Assembly: GCF_947497935.1 (NCBI RefSeq)
Contig: NZ_CANMIO010000009.1
Span: forward strand, 124,001-188,000
Reading direction: 5' to 3'
DNA length: 64,000 nucleotides
Source of the DNA: an uncultured Shewanella sp.
GTDB lineage: Bacteria; Pseudomonadota; Gammaproteobacteria; Enterobacterales; Shewanellaceae
In this document: positions 7,627 to 16,195 of the stretch, in pieces
How positions within the stretch are numbered: the first letter of the stretch is position 1
How the letters are laid out: the number at the start of each line of letters is the position of its first letter
Notes under the pieces: generated by a model
Databases searched by the model: none
What the model was told of the DNA's origin: nothing
What the model saw: only the letters and a program-made list of their open reading frames with translations
Made by a program: the position numbers and the translations under genes

Positions 7627-8652
7627 ATGGCTAATCCACTGTTAAGGGAATCGGCAACAAAGTTAAAAAAAGCCATTCCTTTGATGCTAAAACACCAGAT
7701 CCCGACAACACCAACCAACTATGCCCTTTGGTATGCTTATGTCGGTGAGAAAAGTCCAAAGCTTAACCAACACTTAGACGAGATAGTCAGCCAGTATAGT
7801 ACTTGCCCACCGAGTCAAAGTGAACGACTATATCAAGAGTATTTATCCGATCCTGCCGCGCTTAACGTCGTCGATATGCGCCTTAATCTCGATGCTATGG
7901 TGACGGAGCTTTCGCAATCATTGAAAGACACCAACCTCGATGCCAGCCAGTTCCATAACAAGATTAGTCACAACTACAACAAGCTGAATAAAATTGAAAA
8001 TGATGGCTTTACCATCGAAGAGGTTTTAACCGTCGTCAAGACTCTAGTCCAGGACTCCAATGACATTCGGGTTAGCGCACAACATTTCTCTGCTCAGTTG
8101 GCTAAAGCGCAATCTGAGATTGATGCTCTAAAGCAGCAGTTGAAGCAGTCAGAACATGAGATGCATTTTGATGCTTTAACTGGTTCACTGAATCGCCGCG
8201 CATTTGACAATGATCTAAATGGTATTTTGGAGCAGCACCCGCAAGGCCTCTGCCTGATTATTGCCGATATCGATCACTTTAAAGTCTTTAACGACACCTA
8301 TGGCCACCAGCTAGGTGACCAAGTGCTCAAAGCCGTGACTAAACGTCTTACGGAAGCCTGTAAAGACGGTACCAAGTTATATCGATTTGGCGGTGAGGAA
8401 TTTGCTCTTATCGTGCCTAAGAGCCAGTTACGCCGTGCTCGCCAACTAGCAGAATCAATGCGCCGTAGTTTAGAAAAACTCACCTTAAAAGATAAGCGTA
8501 AAGGCGAGACGATTAACAACATCAGCGCTTCGTTTGGGGTCGCCGAATATCAAGCTAATGACACCCATGGTGCGTTAATTGATCGCGCCGACAGCCAGCT
8601 ATATCAAGCAAAGAACCTTGGCCGCAATCGAGTCATGCCGATCATACGTTAG
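7627..8652 (+). CDS. Diguanylate cyclase (GGDEF)
   Basis: The 341-residue soluble protein has an N-terminal helical region of about 150 residues with the recognisable PTNYALWYAYV segment, and a coiled coil at about 150-180 (AQSEIDALKQQLKQSEHEM). The GGDEF domain runs from DALTGSLNRRAF through the intact active site RFGGEEF (about 253-259) to the NLGRNRV end. It is expected to condense two GTP into cyclic di-GMP. The product-inhibition site RxxD is missing: the equivalent residues read KDGT. No membrane segment is visible. It is monocistronic on the plus strand, facing the sortase cluster. Confidence 0.92.
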   Translation: MANPLLRESATKLKKAIPLMLKHQIPTTPTNYALWYAYVGEKSPKLNQHLDEIVSQYSTCPPSQSERLYQEYLSDPAALNVVDMRLNLDAMVTELSQSLKDTNLDASQFHNKISHNYNKLNKIENDGFTIEEVLTVVKTLVQDSNDIRVSAQHFSAQLAKAQSEIDALKQQLKQSEHEMHFDALTGSLNRRAFDNDLNGILEQHPQGLCLIIADIDHFKVFNDTYGHQLGDQVLKAVTKRLTEACKDGTKLYRFGGEEFALIVPKSQLRRARQLAESMRRSLEKLTLKDKRKGETINNISASFGVAEYQANDTHGALIDRADSQLYQAKNLGRNRVMPIIR

Positions 8653-8786
8653 CCTTAAATTTATAAGGCTTTAACCAAAGCAGAGACCTAGATTTAGATA
8701 CTGTCATCGTCACTGTTGTTGCCATGTTCAATTTTAGATATTGGCACTATTGGCAAACAATCACTCACCTAATAGCCTCACAAAAG

Positions 8787-8820
8787 TATCGAGCCATTTT
8801 ATATAAAACGGCTCGATAGC
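8787..8820 (-). terminator. Terminator of the sortase operon
   Basis: Arms TATCGAGCC (8787-8795) and GGCTCGATA (8810-8818) form a 9-bp stem just past the sortase stop. On the minus strand it is followed by CTTTTG, a modest T-run. Confidence 0.7.
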
Positions 8821-9531
8821 CTAAATGGGCTCAGCTTTAACAACAAAACGTAGCGGCCCACCCGCAAAGCTCGTGCCAAAAGGATAACAAGTCACCAAGG
8901 TCAACTGCTTGTCACCACTGTCTTGAGCCACGCTCATATCAGACTCGTGGGTCACTTGGGTTGCAAACACTCGATACAGACGGCGTTTTCCTGAAGCGCT
9001 TTGCACATTAATCAACTGCCCCACTTTAACGCCATTTAGCCTAGCAAAATGCGTGTCTCTATGACCAGCGATAACCGTATTGCCTTGCTCATCAAATTCA
9101 GAGCTCGATAACATCAGTGCCGGACCAAAGGCCAGATTACGACCTGATGCCCCTGATAACACGTAAAGGCTATCGTCTCGCTCGCTATCTTGTGCATCCA
9201 GCGCCTCTTGGCTTGCTAAATGACTGGCTAAGTGACTACCGAAATCATCTTGAGTCACTGTATGAGGGAGAAACTCCAGTTTGGCAACAGGATGGGTATC
9301 GGCCCATGACCAAGGTTTATGGGGTTTGTGATCTTCGAGTGTTTTTTGCCAAGCCTGCTGAATAAGAAACTGGGCAAAGTGTGCTTTTGCTTGCATATAT
9401 CCGCCTTGGATGACTAGCATCATCCCCATAGAAAGTAACAACCACGGGAAGTACTGATTAAAGCCTCTGCAGAGTTTTTTAAAACGCTGTGCATCATCTA
9501 AAATAACGATTTGCTCAAGGGTATTTGCCAT
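8821..9531 (-). CDS. Class GN (proteobacterial) dedicated sortase
   Basis: The 236-residue protein starts at ATG 9531, which shares its A with the TGA stop of the target gene (TGATG), implying translational coupling. An upstream GTG at 9534 is in frame but less likely. One transmembrane segment at about 29-44 anchors it in the inner membrane, with the catalytic domain in the periplasm. The sortase triad is complete: H157 in AGHRDTHF, C215 in TLVTCYPF, R228 in GPLRFVV. In the family the Cys attacks between Thr and Gly of an LPXTG signal. The adjacent gene encodes a protein ending in LPQTG and a membrane anchor, which makes it the obvious and perhaps only substrate. Confidence 0.95.
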   Translation of the reverse strand: MANTLEQIVILDDAQRFKKLCRGFNQYFPWLLLSMGMMLVIQGGYMQAKAHFAQFLIQQAWQKTLEDHKPHKPWSWADTHPVAKLEFLPHTVTQDDFGSHLASHLASQEALDAQDSERDDSLYVLSGASGRNLAFGPALMLSSSEFDEQGNTVIAGHRDTHFARLNGVKVGQLINVQSASGKRRLYRVFATQVTHESDMSVAQDSGDKQLTLVTCYPFGTSFAGGPLRFVVKAEPI

Positions 9532-11948
9532 CACTCTAACTCCCTGAAAGCACTCCGACTAAATGCCTCTCTTCTAAAAGACAGACGGTAAAGAACCGCT
9601 AAGAGCAATAACACTGAACCAAAAACAATGAACACATAACTGTTAGTTCCTGTTTGCGGCAATATGTACGACTGAGATTTTGACTGAATTTGCCAACCGC
9701 TTGGCAGATGATTCATCACCTTGGCAGATTTAGCCTCGTGGCTTTCTGGCTTTGATGGGGTTAAATCCACTGCCACTAAGCTGGTATAGGCGCTCATGAT
9801 ATGAAAATTCATTGCGATCGCGGTGATCTGCTTTTCGACTCGATTTCGGTTGGATCCCTGCTTACTTAGCTCTAAAGCGGCTATCTGCTTGCGCGCCCAA
9901 ACGAGATCTAGCCCTTTGGCTTGCTCTGTGGCACTAACCGATAAGCGCCGCTGCCAAAACTGCCCCGCTAATTGCCCCTGGATTAGCAGATCGTTACTAA
10001 CAAAGCTAGGCAGTTTAACCGCAACCAGTAACGGCTCATGAGCATAAAGGTCAGGAATACGAACTGGCCAATAATCTGGCACGCTTCCATCGCTAAAACG
10101 AAGATCCACATCTGTCACCTGCGGCTTTTCTATCTTCTCGAGTAAGTTCACCACTTTCTGGTTTACCTCATCAAGTTTACCGATATAGGTATACGTTCCA
10201 CGCCCTAGCTGCGCAGCTCTTTGCATAAAGTGAGCATTCGGCGCCGAGCCAATCCCTATGGTAAACAAACGGCTATCACCTAACTGGTCTTCTATCTGCT
10301 GAAACAATGTGGACTCATTCGATACCGCACCATCGGTAATAAATAACACCTGTCGCAATAAGCTTGTATCTAGGTCTTTATTAGCAAGTTCAGTTTCATT
10401 ATCAATCTGAGCCCGATCCTCAATGATACTCTCGATAGCTGTCTCAATATTAAGCGCCGCATTCAGCGCAATCGAGATCTCGGTACCACCATTGGCTTCT
10501 AAGCGATTAATATAGTTTTGTGCCTGACCAAGATTAACCGCAGTCGCTGGCATTGCAGTGTCAGACCATTTATCGACAGTTGAGTTGAACTGCAAAATGT
10601 TGAAGTTATCCGTTGGTCTCAGCCCAGCTAAGGCATATTTAAGTGCCGCCTTAGCCTGAATGATGGCGTCTCCCGACATTGAACCTGAGGTGTCAATCAC
10701 TAAGATCAGCTCCCGACGAATAGGCGAATATTGCTCACTAGCGCCTTGGGGGGGCATTAACATCACCAAGGCATATTTCTCGCTGGCAATTAGCGGCGTT
10801 ATTGGCACTTCAGATGAGCTAGCCTGTGAGTGATGTGTTTTTCCTATTTGTGAAAAAACAGCAGCCGTTGGCTCTTCTCCTTGAATCGGCTTCCAGGTCA
10901 ATACAAAGTCTTTATTTGCGATGACATCACGATTTAAGCTAACAAACGCGCCGCCATTCTCAGCCACATCCACACTAACCTCATGATAAGGACTACGAAT
11001 ATGCTCAATTGGCATTCCTTCATCGAAACTCACCTTCAATGCAACAGTGTTTGTTTTGCCCTGCTGACCGAGCAAAGCTTCACTAGACACGGTTTCATTA
11101 GATCTAGCGTTTTCAAGCGATGTTTCATCGAGTGCTAAAGATGGAGCTGAGACTTGGCTATGAATATCAAATGAATAGTGTTGATTACTAACGGTATAAT
11201 CAGTGTAATGCTTGGCATATTCTGCAGGCTTAACACTGCTATCAATCTCATCACTCAGGGCTTTTCCATTATCTTTTAAATGACCATTTTTTAGGAGATC
11301 ACTGCCAGTTTGCTTAGGCGCATACCTAGGCGCAACAACCATAGGAAAACGTAAACTAAATTCGCCATCTCGGTAATCTAAGGTCTCTTGATAGGTTAGC
11401 TCTACAATCAGCATCTCATTCGGTGCAAGGTTCACCACTTTAGCGCTAAAGATATTAGGCCGTTTCTGCTCCAACAAACTGGCCTTCTTCCCCTGAGATT
11501 TAGCCTGTTCAAATATCGCCTTTGCCTTAACCTTAGGCTCAATTTGTCCCTCTATCACCCGGTCTCCTATATGAAGTCTGAGCTGATCAACGGCCGCCTC
11601 ATTCGGTAAAGGAAATAGATACTGACCATTGACCCAGTCCTCGCTAGTATTTTTAAACTCATGGCGAACCGAGACTCGGTTAATCCAACCTGATACCTGC
11701 ATACTGACATCGGTTTTCATCGGTAGAGACAATGCTATCTCGCCTAGGGTATTTTCAAACACTAGGCTGCCTTGCTTAACAGCATCAATGTTATAGGCTT
11801 GAGTCGTTTGCATTGCTATGGCATTCATTGGCAGTAGCAAACAAAGCATCGACACCATTGCCACTTTCAACTTGATTTTAGCTGCCATTAAAGCCCCCAT
11901 ACGGGGGCCTCCTTGGCGATGACTAAGCTCTAATAAATACGCAGTCAT
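9531..11948 (-). CDS. VIT/vWA sortase target protein with C-terminal LPQTG signal
   Basis: The 805-residue surface-protein precursor starts at an ATG with a GAGGAG ribosome site 7 bases before it. A long n-region precedes the signal-peptide core (about 27-45). A VIT domain follows (about 60-190), then a von Willebrand A domain with an intact MIDAS, D419-T-S-G-S423, plus later GGTEIS and FITDGA. The C-terminus is a textbook sorting signal: LPQTG at 763-767, a hydrophobic span of about 20 residues, and an Arg-rich tail (RRLSFRR-like). This matches the marine proteobacterial sortase target family. vWA domains bind ligands through a metal ion, so adhesion or a protein contact is inferred. What the protein is joined to in a Gram-negative envelope is not known from sequence. 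Confidence 0.93.
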   Translation of the reverse strand: MTAYLLELSHRQGGPRMGALMAAKIKLKVAMVSMLCLLLPMNAIAMQTTQAYNIDAVKQGSLVFENTLGEIALSLPMKTDVSMQVSGWINRVSVRHEFKNTSEDWVNGQYLFPLPNEAAVDQLRLHIGDRVIEGQIEPKVKAKAIFEQAKSQGKKASLLEQKRPNIFSAKVVNLAPNEMLIVELTYQETLDYRDGEFSLRFPMVVAPRYAPKQTGSDLLKNGHLKDNGKALSDEIDSSVKPAEYAKHYTDYTVSNQHYSFDIHSQVSAPSLALDETSLENARSNETVSSEALLGQQGKTNTVALKVSFDEGMPIEHIRSPYHEVSVDVAENGGAFVSLNRDVIANKDFVLTWKPIQGEEPTAAVFSQIGKTHHSQASSSEVPITPLIASEKYALVMLMPPQGASEQYSPIRRELILVIDTSGSMSGDAIIQAKAALKYALAGLRPTDNFNILQFNSTVDKWSDTAMPATAVNLGQAQNYINRLEANGGTEISIALNAALNIETAIESIIEDRAQIDNETELANKDLDTSLLRQVLFITDGAVSNESTLFQQIEDQLGDSRLFTIGIGSAPNAHFMQRAAQLGRGTYTYIGKLDEVNQKVVNLLEKIEKPQVTDVDLRFSDGSVPDYWPVRIPDLYAHEPLLVAVKLPSFVSNDLLIQGQLAGQFWQRRLSVSATEQAKGLDLVWARKQIAALELSKQGSNRNRVEKQITAIAMNFHIMSAYTSLVAVDLTPSKPESHEAKSAKVMNHLPSGWQIQSKSQSYILPQTGTNSYVFIVFGSVLLLLAVLYRLSFRREAFSRSAFRELE

Positions 11949-12017
11949 CTGTTACTCCTCTTTTGTTCTTACTCTTGACTGACTTAACCACTCGCCAGTT
12001 CGCTTTATTCGTTCGCT

Positions 12018-12767
12018 TTACGGATTAGTTGCGTTAGCAGCCAGTGAACTGTTTTGATTTTGAAGCTTCAGCGTCACTCGGCGATCGAAGAAGTCATTTT
12101 CAAAGTTTTGCTCAGCCATCAATGGCGAAGAATCTCCAAAGGCTTGGTTATGTAAACGCTCTTCTGGGACGCCCTGCTCAGTAAGGTAATTCTTAACTTC
12201 TGCAACGCGCTGTTCAGATAATGCTTGGTTGTAATCGCCATCACCTCGGCGGTCGGCGTAGCCAGTAAGATCCAGTGTTAGCTCTGGCGATAACGACATG
12301 GCATAAGCGATATCATTAAGCTGTTGCTGAAAGTGCGGCTCAATAATTGATGAACCAGTTTTAAATTGCACATTAAGGCCAAGTGCCAGCTCGGTTAGCT
12401 TCTGCTCCTGCGCCATCTTTAATGTGGTCAGTTGCTGCTGCGCTTGTTCATATTGATCAGAGAGCTCTACTAGTGAGGTATTTTCTTGGTTTAATGCAAC
12501 AAGTTGCTGCTCTTGCTCGGTTAACATGGCTTGTTGCGATTGTAAGGCATCATCATCACCTACAGACTTACCCAGCAAGGTTCCGGTAAACGCACCGATA
12601 ATCGCCCCCACTGGTCCGCCTACTACCGCACCGATAACAATGCCCGAACTCAGACCAATCAACTCTTCGTTATGACTACGCTCACTCTCAATGACTTGCT
12701 CAGCAGAGGCCGAAGTTGAAAGCATTAAGGTGCCGATAACTAGAGTAGAGATAAGTTGCTTTTTCAT
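12018..12767 (-). CDS. pdsO: Sortase-associated OmpA-like protein
   Basis: The 249-residue envelope protein has a signal peptide (MKKQLISTLVIGTLMLSTSASA). Next come a glycine-zipper membrane segment (GIVIGAVVGGPVGAIIGAFTGTLLG, about 43-67) and a coiled-coil stretch (about 75-125). A C-terminal OmpA-like domain follows (about 130-235, with LDLTGYADRRGDGDYNQALSEQR), which in the family binds peptidoglycan diaminopimelate. It lies 69 bases before the vWA target gene in the same direction. It may hold the sortase product or machinery near the cell wall; this is inferred from co-occurrence. It is the PdsO family of the dedicated sortase system. Confidence 0.88.
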   Translation of the reverse strand: MKKQLISTLVIGTLMLSTSASAEQVIESERSHNEELIGLSSGIVIGAVVGGPVGAIIGAFTGTLLGKSVGDDDALQSQQAMLTEQEQQLVALNQENTSLVELSDQYEQAQQQLTTLKMAQEQKLTELALGLNVQFKTGSSIIEPHFQQQLNDIAYAMSLSPELTLDLTGYADRRGDGDYNQALSEQRVAEVKNYLTEQGVPEERLHNQAFGDSSPLMAEQNFENDFFDRRVTLKLQNQNSSLAANATNP

Positions 12768-13011
12768 AAGTAGTTCCCTTTTATGTCGCTATTCAATTGG
12801 CGGAATTAATCGCCGTAATTTGGTTTAACAAGATGTATCTATTCGATGAGGCTATTAAACCCGAGTGAAATGGCTTTTAAGGGGAGCAAAAGTGGCGAAT
12901 TGAATATCAATTGTGGCAACAAAATGGCAATCGCGGTTCGCATCTTTAAACGCGATTAAATTCCTGTATAGTCACAATCAATTAGACAGTTAAAGCCAAA
13001 TACAAGAAGTC
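12768..13011. promoter_or_regulatory. Divergent pdsO/pdsR control region
   Basis: These 244 bases separate the sortase operon from its two-component system. They contain the palindrome AATTGA-ATA-TCAATT (12898-12912), a related ATTCAATTG near 12790, and GGCG/CGCC arms around 12795-12812. Because PdsR is an OmpR-type regulator encoded at one edge, this is the expected place for its binding sites. The exact motif is not established. Confidence 0.45.
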
Positions 13012-13704
13012 ATGAAACGAATTGCCATAGTAGAAGATGAAGCTGCGATCAGAGAAAACTACAAAGAGGTTTTGCAGCAACAAGGTTATTGTGTACAGGC
13101 CTATGCCAATCGCCCCGAAGCCATGTTAGCGTTTAACACACGCCTGCCGGATCTGGCGATTATCGATATCGGTCTTGAAAATGAAATCGACGGCGGCTTT
13201 ACCCTATGCCAATCCCTAAGAGCCATGTCGAGCACCTTACCTATTATTTTCTTAACCGCTCGTGATAGCGATTTCGACACGGTTTGTGGACTTCGACTCG
13301 GTGCGGATGACTATTTGAGTAAAGAGGTCAGTTTCCCCCATCTTATCGCCAGACTTGCGGCGCTCTTTAGACGTTCGGATCTTAAGAATGTCAGCAGCGA
13401 TGACAGCCAGATCATTGAGCACGGCTTGCTCACCATAGATGTTAATCGTATGCGGGTGTGTTGGAATGCGATACAAATAGAGCTAACCGTTACCGAGTTT
13501 TGGATGGTGCATGCGCTGGCTAAACGTCCGGGTCATGTACGCCAACGCCAAGAACTGATGCAGGAAGCGAAAATATTTGTCGACGATTCAACTATTACCT
13601 CCCATGTTAAACGTATTCGAAAGAAGTTTATCGCCCAAGATGCGAACTTTAACTGTATCGATACCGTCTATGGCATGGGTTATCGCTGGGATTCACACAG
13701 TTAG
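13012..13704 (+). CDS. pdsR: Dedicated sortase system response regulator
   Basis: The 230-residue OmpR/PhoB-type regulator has a receiver domain with acidic residues D9/E10, phospho-acceptor D52 in LAIIDIGLENE, T in IFLTARDS, and K in YLSKEVS. A winged-helix DNA-binding domain covers about 130-228 (TSHVKRIRKKF recognition helix, VYGMGYRW wing). It is divergent from the sortase operon and 96 bases before the kinase gene. The family is known as the proteobacterial dedicated sortase system response regulator. Control of the sortase operon through the region 12768-13011 is inferred from position. Confidence 0.92.
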   Translation: MKRIAIVEDEAAIRENYKEVLQQQGYCVQAYANRPEAMLAFNTRLPDLAIIDIGLENEIDGGFTLCQSLRAMSSTLPIIFLTARDSDFDTVCGLRLGADDYLSKEVSFPHLIARLAALFRRSDLKNVSSDDSQIIEHGLLTIDVNRMRVCWNAIQIELTVTEFWMVHALAKRPGHVRQRQELMQEAKIFVDDSTITSHVKRIRKKFIAQDANFNCIDTVYGMGYRWDSHS

Positions 13705-13800
13705 CTCTGTGTTATTTATTTTGTCCATTTGACTTACACAATTTGATTGACACAATTTTAGCCACTTCAATTAAGCATTAGTTAGGTAAAGCATTAACCC

Positions 13801-15987
13801 ATGTTCAATTTGCCCATAGGTCTACGCGCTAAAGTCGCGGTTTTATCCCTGTTTCTACTCTGCCTACCTTGGCTGGGGTATCAGTACGTGTGGGAGATGG
13901 AAAAGTACCTGCGTCACGGCCAGGAAAAAACCTTAGAAGGCACAACGCAAGCATTAGCAACTGCTTTGCATGAGAGACCTAAACTGTTCGACAGTCAGGC
14001 AAGTTTCTTAACCCAAGTCGAGAAAGGCCGAGATCTGTATGCCTATCCGCTTTCTGGCCCGATCCAGCTCGATGGCAAGCTGGCAGACTGGAGTAGTTAT
14101 CGCCATAGAGCCCTCAACTACGCTAATGACTATCAACTCTATAAACGCGATGAAAGCCAACCACTGCAGCTAAGCTTTAACCATATGGTGGGAAAATATG
14201 CGGGTTATTTGTATGCGTTTTTCGAGGTCAATGATCCGCAAGTGATCTACCGTGGTAAAAACAGCCTTAGCATAGATAGAAACGATCATATCGCCATCGC
14301 AACGCTCGCTCCCGATGGCATGTTCCGCCGTTATATTATCGCCACGACCCAAGATGGTTGGATCAGTGCCTTTGAACTTCCTGAAGATCCTAGCCTAACC
14401 AAACCTGTGACTCCTGAAGTCAAAATTCAGGGCAAATGGACTAAGAGTAAACAGGGTTACAATGTCGAGCTGCGGATCCCGCTTGATATGGTGGGCAGTA
14501 AGCTTGGTTTTGCGGTTTATGACGTCAATGACAAGAAATCTCGTACCTTAGATGCAGTAGTTGGCACCTCGGCCATCGATGATGTCAGCAAGCTAGGTAC
14601 GGTACTGGTTCCCTCTCCTGAGATTGAAAGTATCATTAAAGGCATGAGCCATAACAGCTCACGCATTTGGGTTGTGGATAAGCATGGGCGCGTACTGGCA
14701 AAGTCAGGCGATATTCGCACAGACAATAGCGTTTGGTCACGATCAACCATAGAAAAAGAGGGAAACTCAGCCTGGGAAAAGTTTAAACGAGAGTACCTGC
14801 ACCCGCTGTATTACAAAATCCTCACCATCCCGGCTAAAGACTTTATCGACTCCTTACAAGATTCTACCGTGCTGCAAGGTAGTCATATCTCTAAAGCACT
14901 AAAGGGCGATCAAGGTTCGACATGGCGATTAACTCCCGACAACAAGGCCGTGGTGCTTGCTGCTGCAAGTCCTATCTGGATCGATGACAAGGTGATGGGC
15001 GTCGTGATCGCGGAGGAGACCACTCACGGTATTCGCACTTTAAGAAATAAGGCCTTAGAAAAGCTATTCAATGTGATTTTAACCATCATGAGCATGGGCA
15101 CCTTAGCGCTGTTTTTCTTCGCCTCAAACATCTCCAGCCGTATTCGCAAGCTGCGCGATGAAGCTGAACAAGCCATCGATAGTCAGGGCCGGATTAAGAA
15201 TGAAATCCAAGGCTCTAAGGTGCGCGATGAGATTGGCGATCTGTCACGTAGTTTCGCTAGCATTGTCAGCCGCTTGAGTCAATATACTCATTACTTAGAG
15301 AATATGTCGTCACGCTTATCTCATGAGCTTAGAACCCCAGTTGCCGTAGTACGTTCATCGTTAGAGCACCTTGGACTACAAGAGCTTAACCCCGATACAC
15401 GCAAATATGTTGACCGGGCACAAGAAGGTGTAAACCGCCTCAACATGATCCTCAATAATATGAGTGAAGCAACCCGCTTAGAAGAGAGTCTTTCCCATGC
15501 AGAAAGAAGCGTTTTTCCTTTAGAGAAAGTGGTCAGTGGCTGCATGCAAGGCTATCAGATGACCTATCCAGATCAAACCTTCAGCCTAGATATCATCAAC
15601 GAAGAGACGCCGATTCTTGGGGTACCAGAATATATCGCCCAGCTAATGGATAAGCTTGTTGCCAACGCATTAGAATTTAGCCATCCGCTTACGCCGATTG
15701 ATGTTTCACTCAAGGTAAAGAATAAATTTGCCGAACTATGTATCAGTAACCAAGGTCCTGCCCTGCCTGAAAATATGGCAGAGCAAATTTTCGAGTCTAT
15801 GGTTTCGGTGCGAACTCAAAAGGCGCAAGACAAACCGCATTTGGGGCTAGGCCTGTATATCGCAAGACTTATCAGTCAGTTCCACCACGGTCAGATCAAT
15901 GCCCGTAACTTGCAAGACAAGTCTGGAGAGATCTGCGGCGTAGAGATTAAAATCAGACTGCCTTTGAGTAAAGAGAGTCTTTCTTGA
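13801..15987 (+). CDS. pdsS: Dedicated sortase system sensor histidine kinase
   Basis: The 728-residue membrane kinase has TM1 at about 10-30, a periplasmic region of about 390 residues and TM2 at about 422-443. HAMP (about 443-500), HisKA with H508 in SRLSHELRTP, and HATPase_c (N box DKLVANALEFS, G box LGLGLYIARLI) follow. The periplasmic part opens with a beta-rich module (about 80-250, YPLSGPIQLDGKLADWSSY) that resembles carbohydrate-binding family 9/DOMON folds, followed by a Cache/PAS-like stretch (about 285-405). It is therefore likely to sense an envelope or sugar cue. It pairs with pdsR. The cue is unknown, and the CBM9-like call rests on pattern recognition only. Confidence 0.9.
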   Translation: MFNLPIGLRAKVAVLSLFLLCLPWLGYQYVWEMEKYLRHGQEKTLEGTTQALATALHERPKLFDSQASFLTQVEKGRDLYAYPLSGPIQLDGKLADWSSYRHRALNYANDYQLYKRDESQPLQLSFNHMVGKYAGYLYAFFEVNDPQVIYRGKNSLSIDRNDHIAIATLAPDGMFRRYIIATTQDGWISAFELPEDPSLTKPVTPEVKIQGKWTKSKQGYNVELRIPLDMVGSKLGFAVYDVNDKKSRTLDAVVGTSAIDDVSKLGTVLVPSPEIESIIKGMSHNSSRIWVVDKHGRVLAKSGDIRTDNSVWSRSTIEKEGNSAWEKFKREYLHPLYYKILTIPAKDFIDSLQDSTVLQGSHISKALKGDQGSTWRLTPDNKAVVLAAASPIWIDDKVMGVVIAEETTHGIRTLRNKALEKLFNVILTIMSMGTLALFFFASNISSRIRKLRDEAEQAIDSQGRIKNEIQGSKVRDEIGDLSRSFASIVSRLSQYTHYLENMSSRLSHELRTPVAVVRSSLEHLGLQELNPDTRKYVDRAQEGVNRLNMILNNMSEATRLEESLSHAERSVFPLEKVVSGCMQGYQMTYPDQTFSLDIINEETPILGVPEYIAQLMDKLVANALEFSHPLTPIDVSLKVKNKFAELCISNQGPALPENMAEQIFESMVSVRTQKAQDKPHLGLGLYIARLISQFHHGQINARNLQDKSGEICGVEIKIRLPLSKESLS

Positions 15988-16143
15988 AGCTAAGACTAAA
16001 TCGAAATGGCATGGAACAGCTGATTTTGTAGTGGTTATAACGGCTAAAACAATTGCGATGAAGCGGCTATGACATTCAATTGAGACAATCAATCAAATTG
16101 ATCTTGAAAAGATAAACACTTGTTGTGATAGACACTTCATTTT

Positions 16144-16167
16144 GGCCGTTTAGATGTTAAGATGGCT
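16144..16167. promoter_or_regulatory. Possible MetJ box array before metC
   Basis: Three head-to-tail octamers, GGCCGTTT, AGATGTTA and AGATGGCT, match the MetJ consensus AGACGTCT in 5, 5 and 6 of 8 positions and are phased by exactly 8 bases, as MetJ requires. They end 28 bases before the metC start. The match is imperfect, so confidence is low. Confidence 0.4.
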
Positions 16168-16195
16168 AAAAATTAAAACTGATGGAATTCGCCCT

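Noticed and set aside
9117..9365. Plus-strand ORF of 82 residues inside the sortase gene
   Set aside because: It is antisense to a sortase with an intact catalytic triad.
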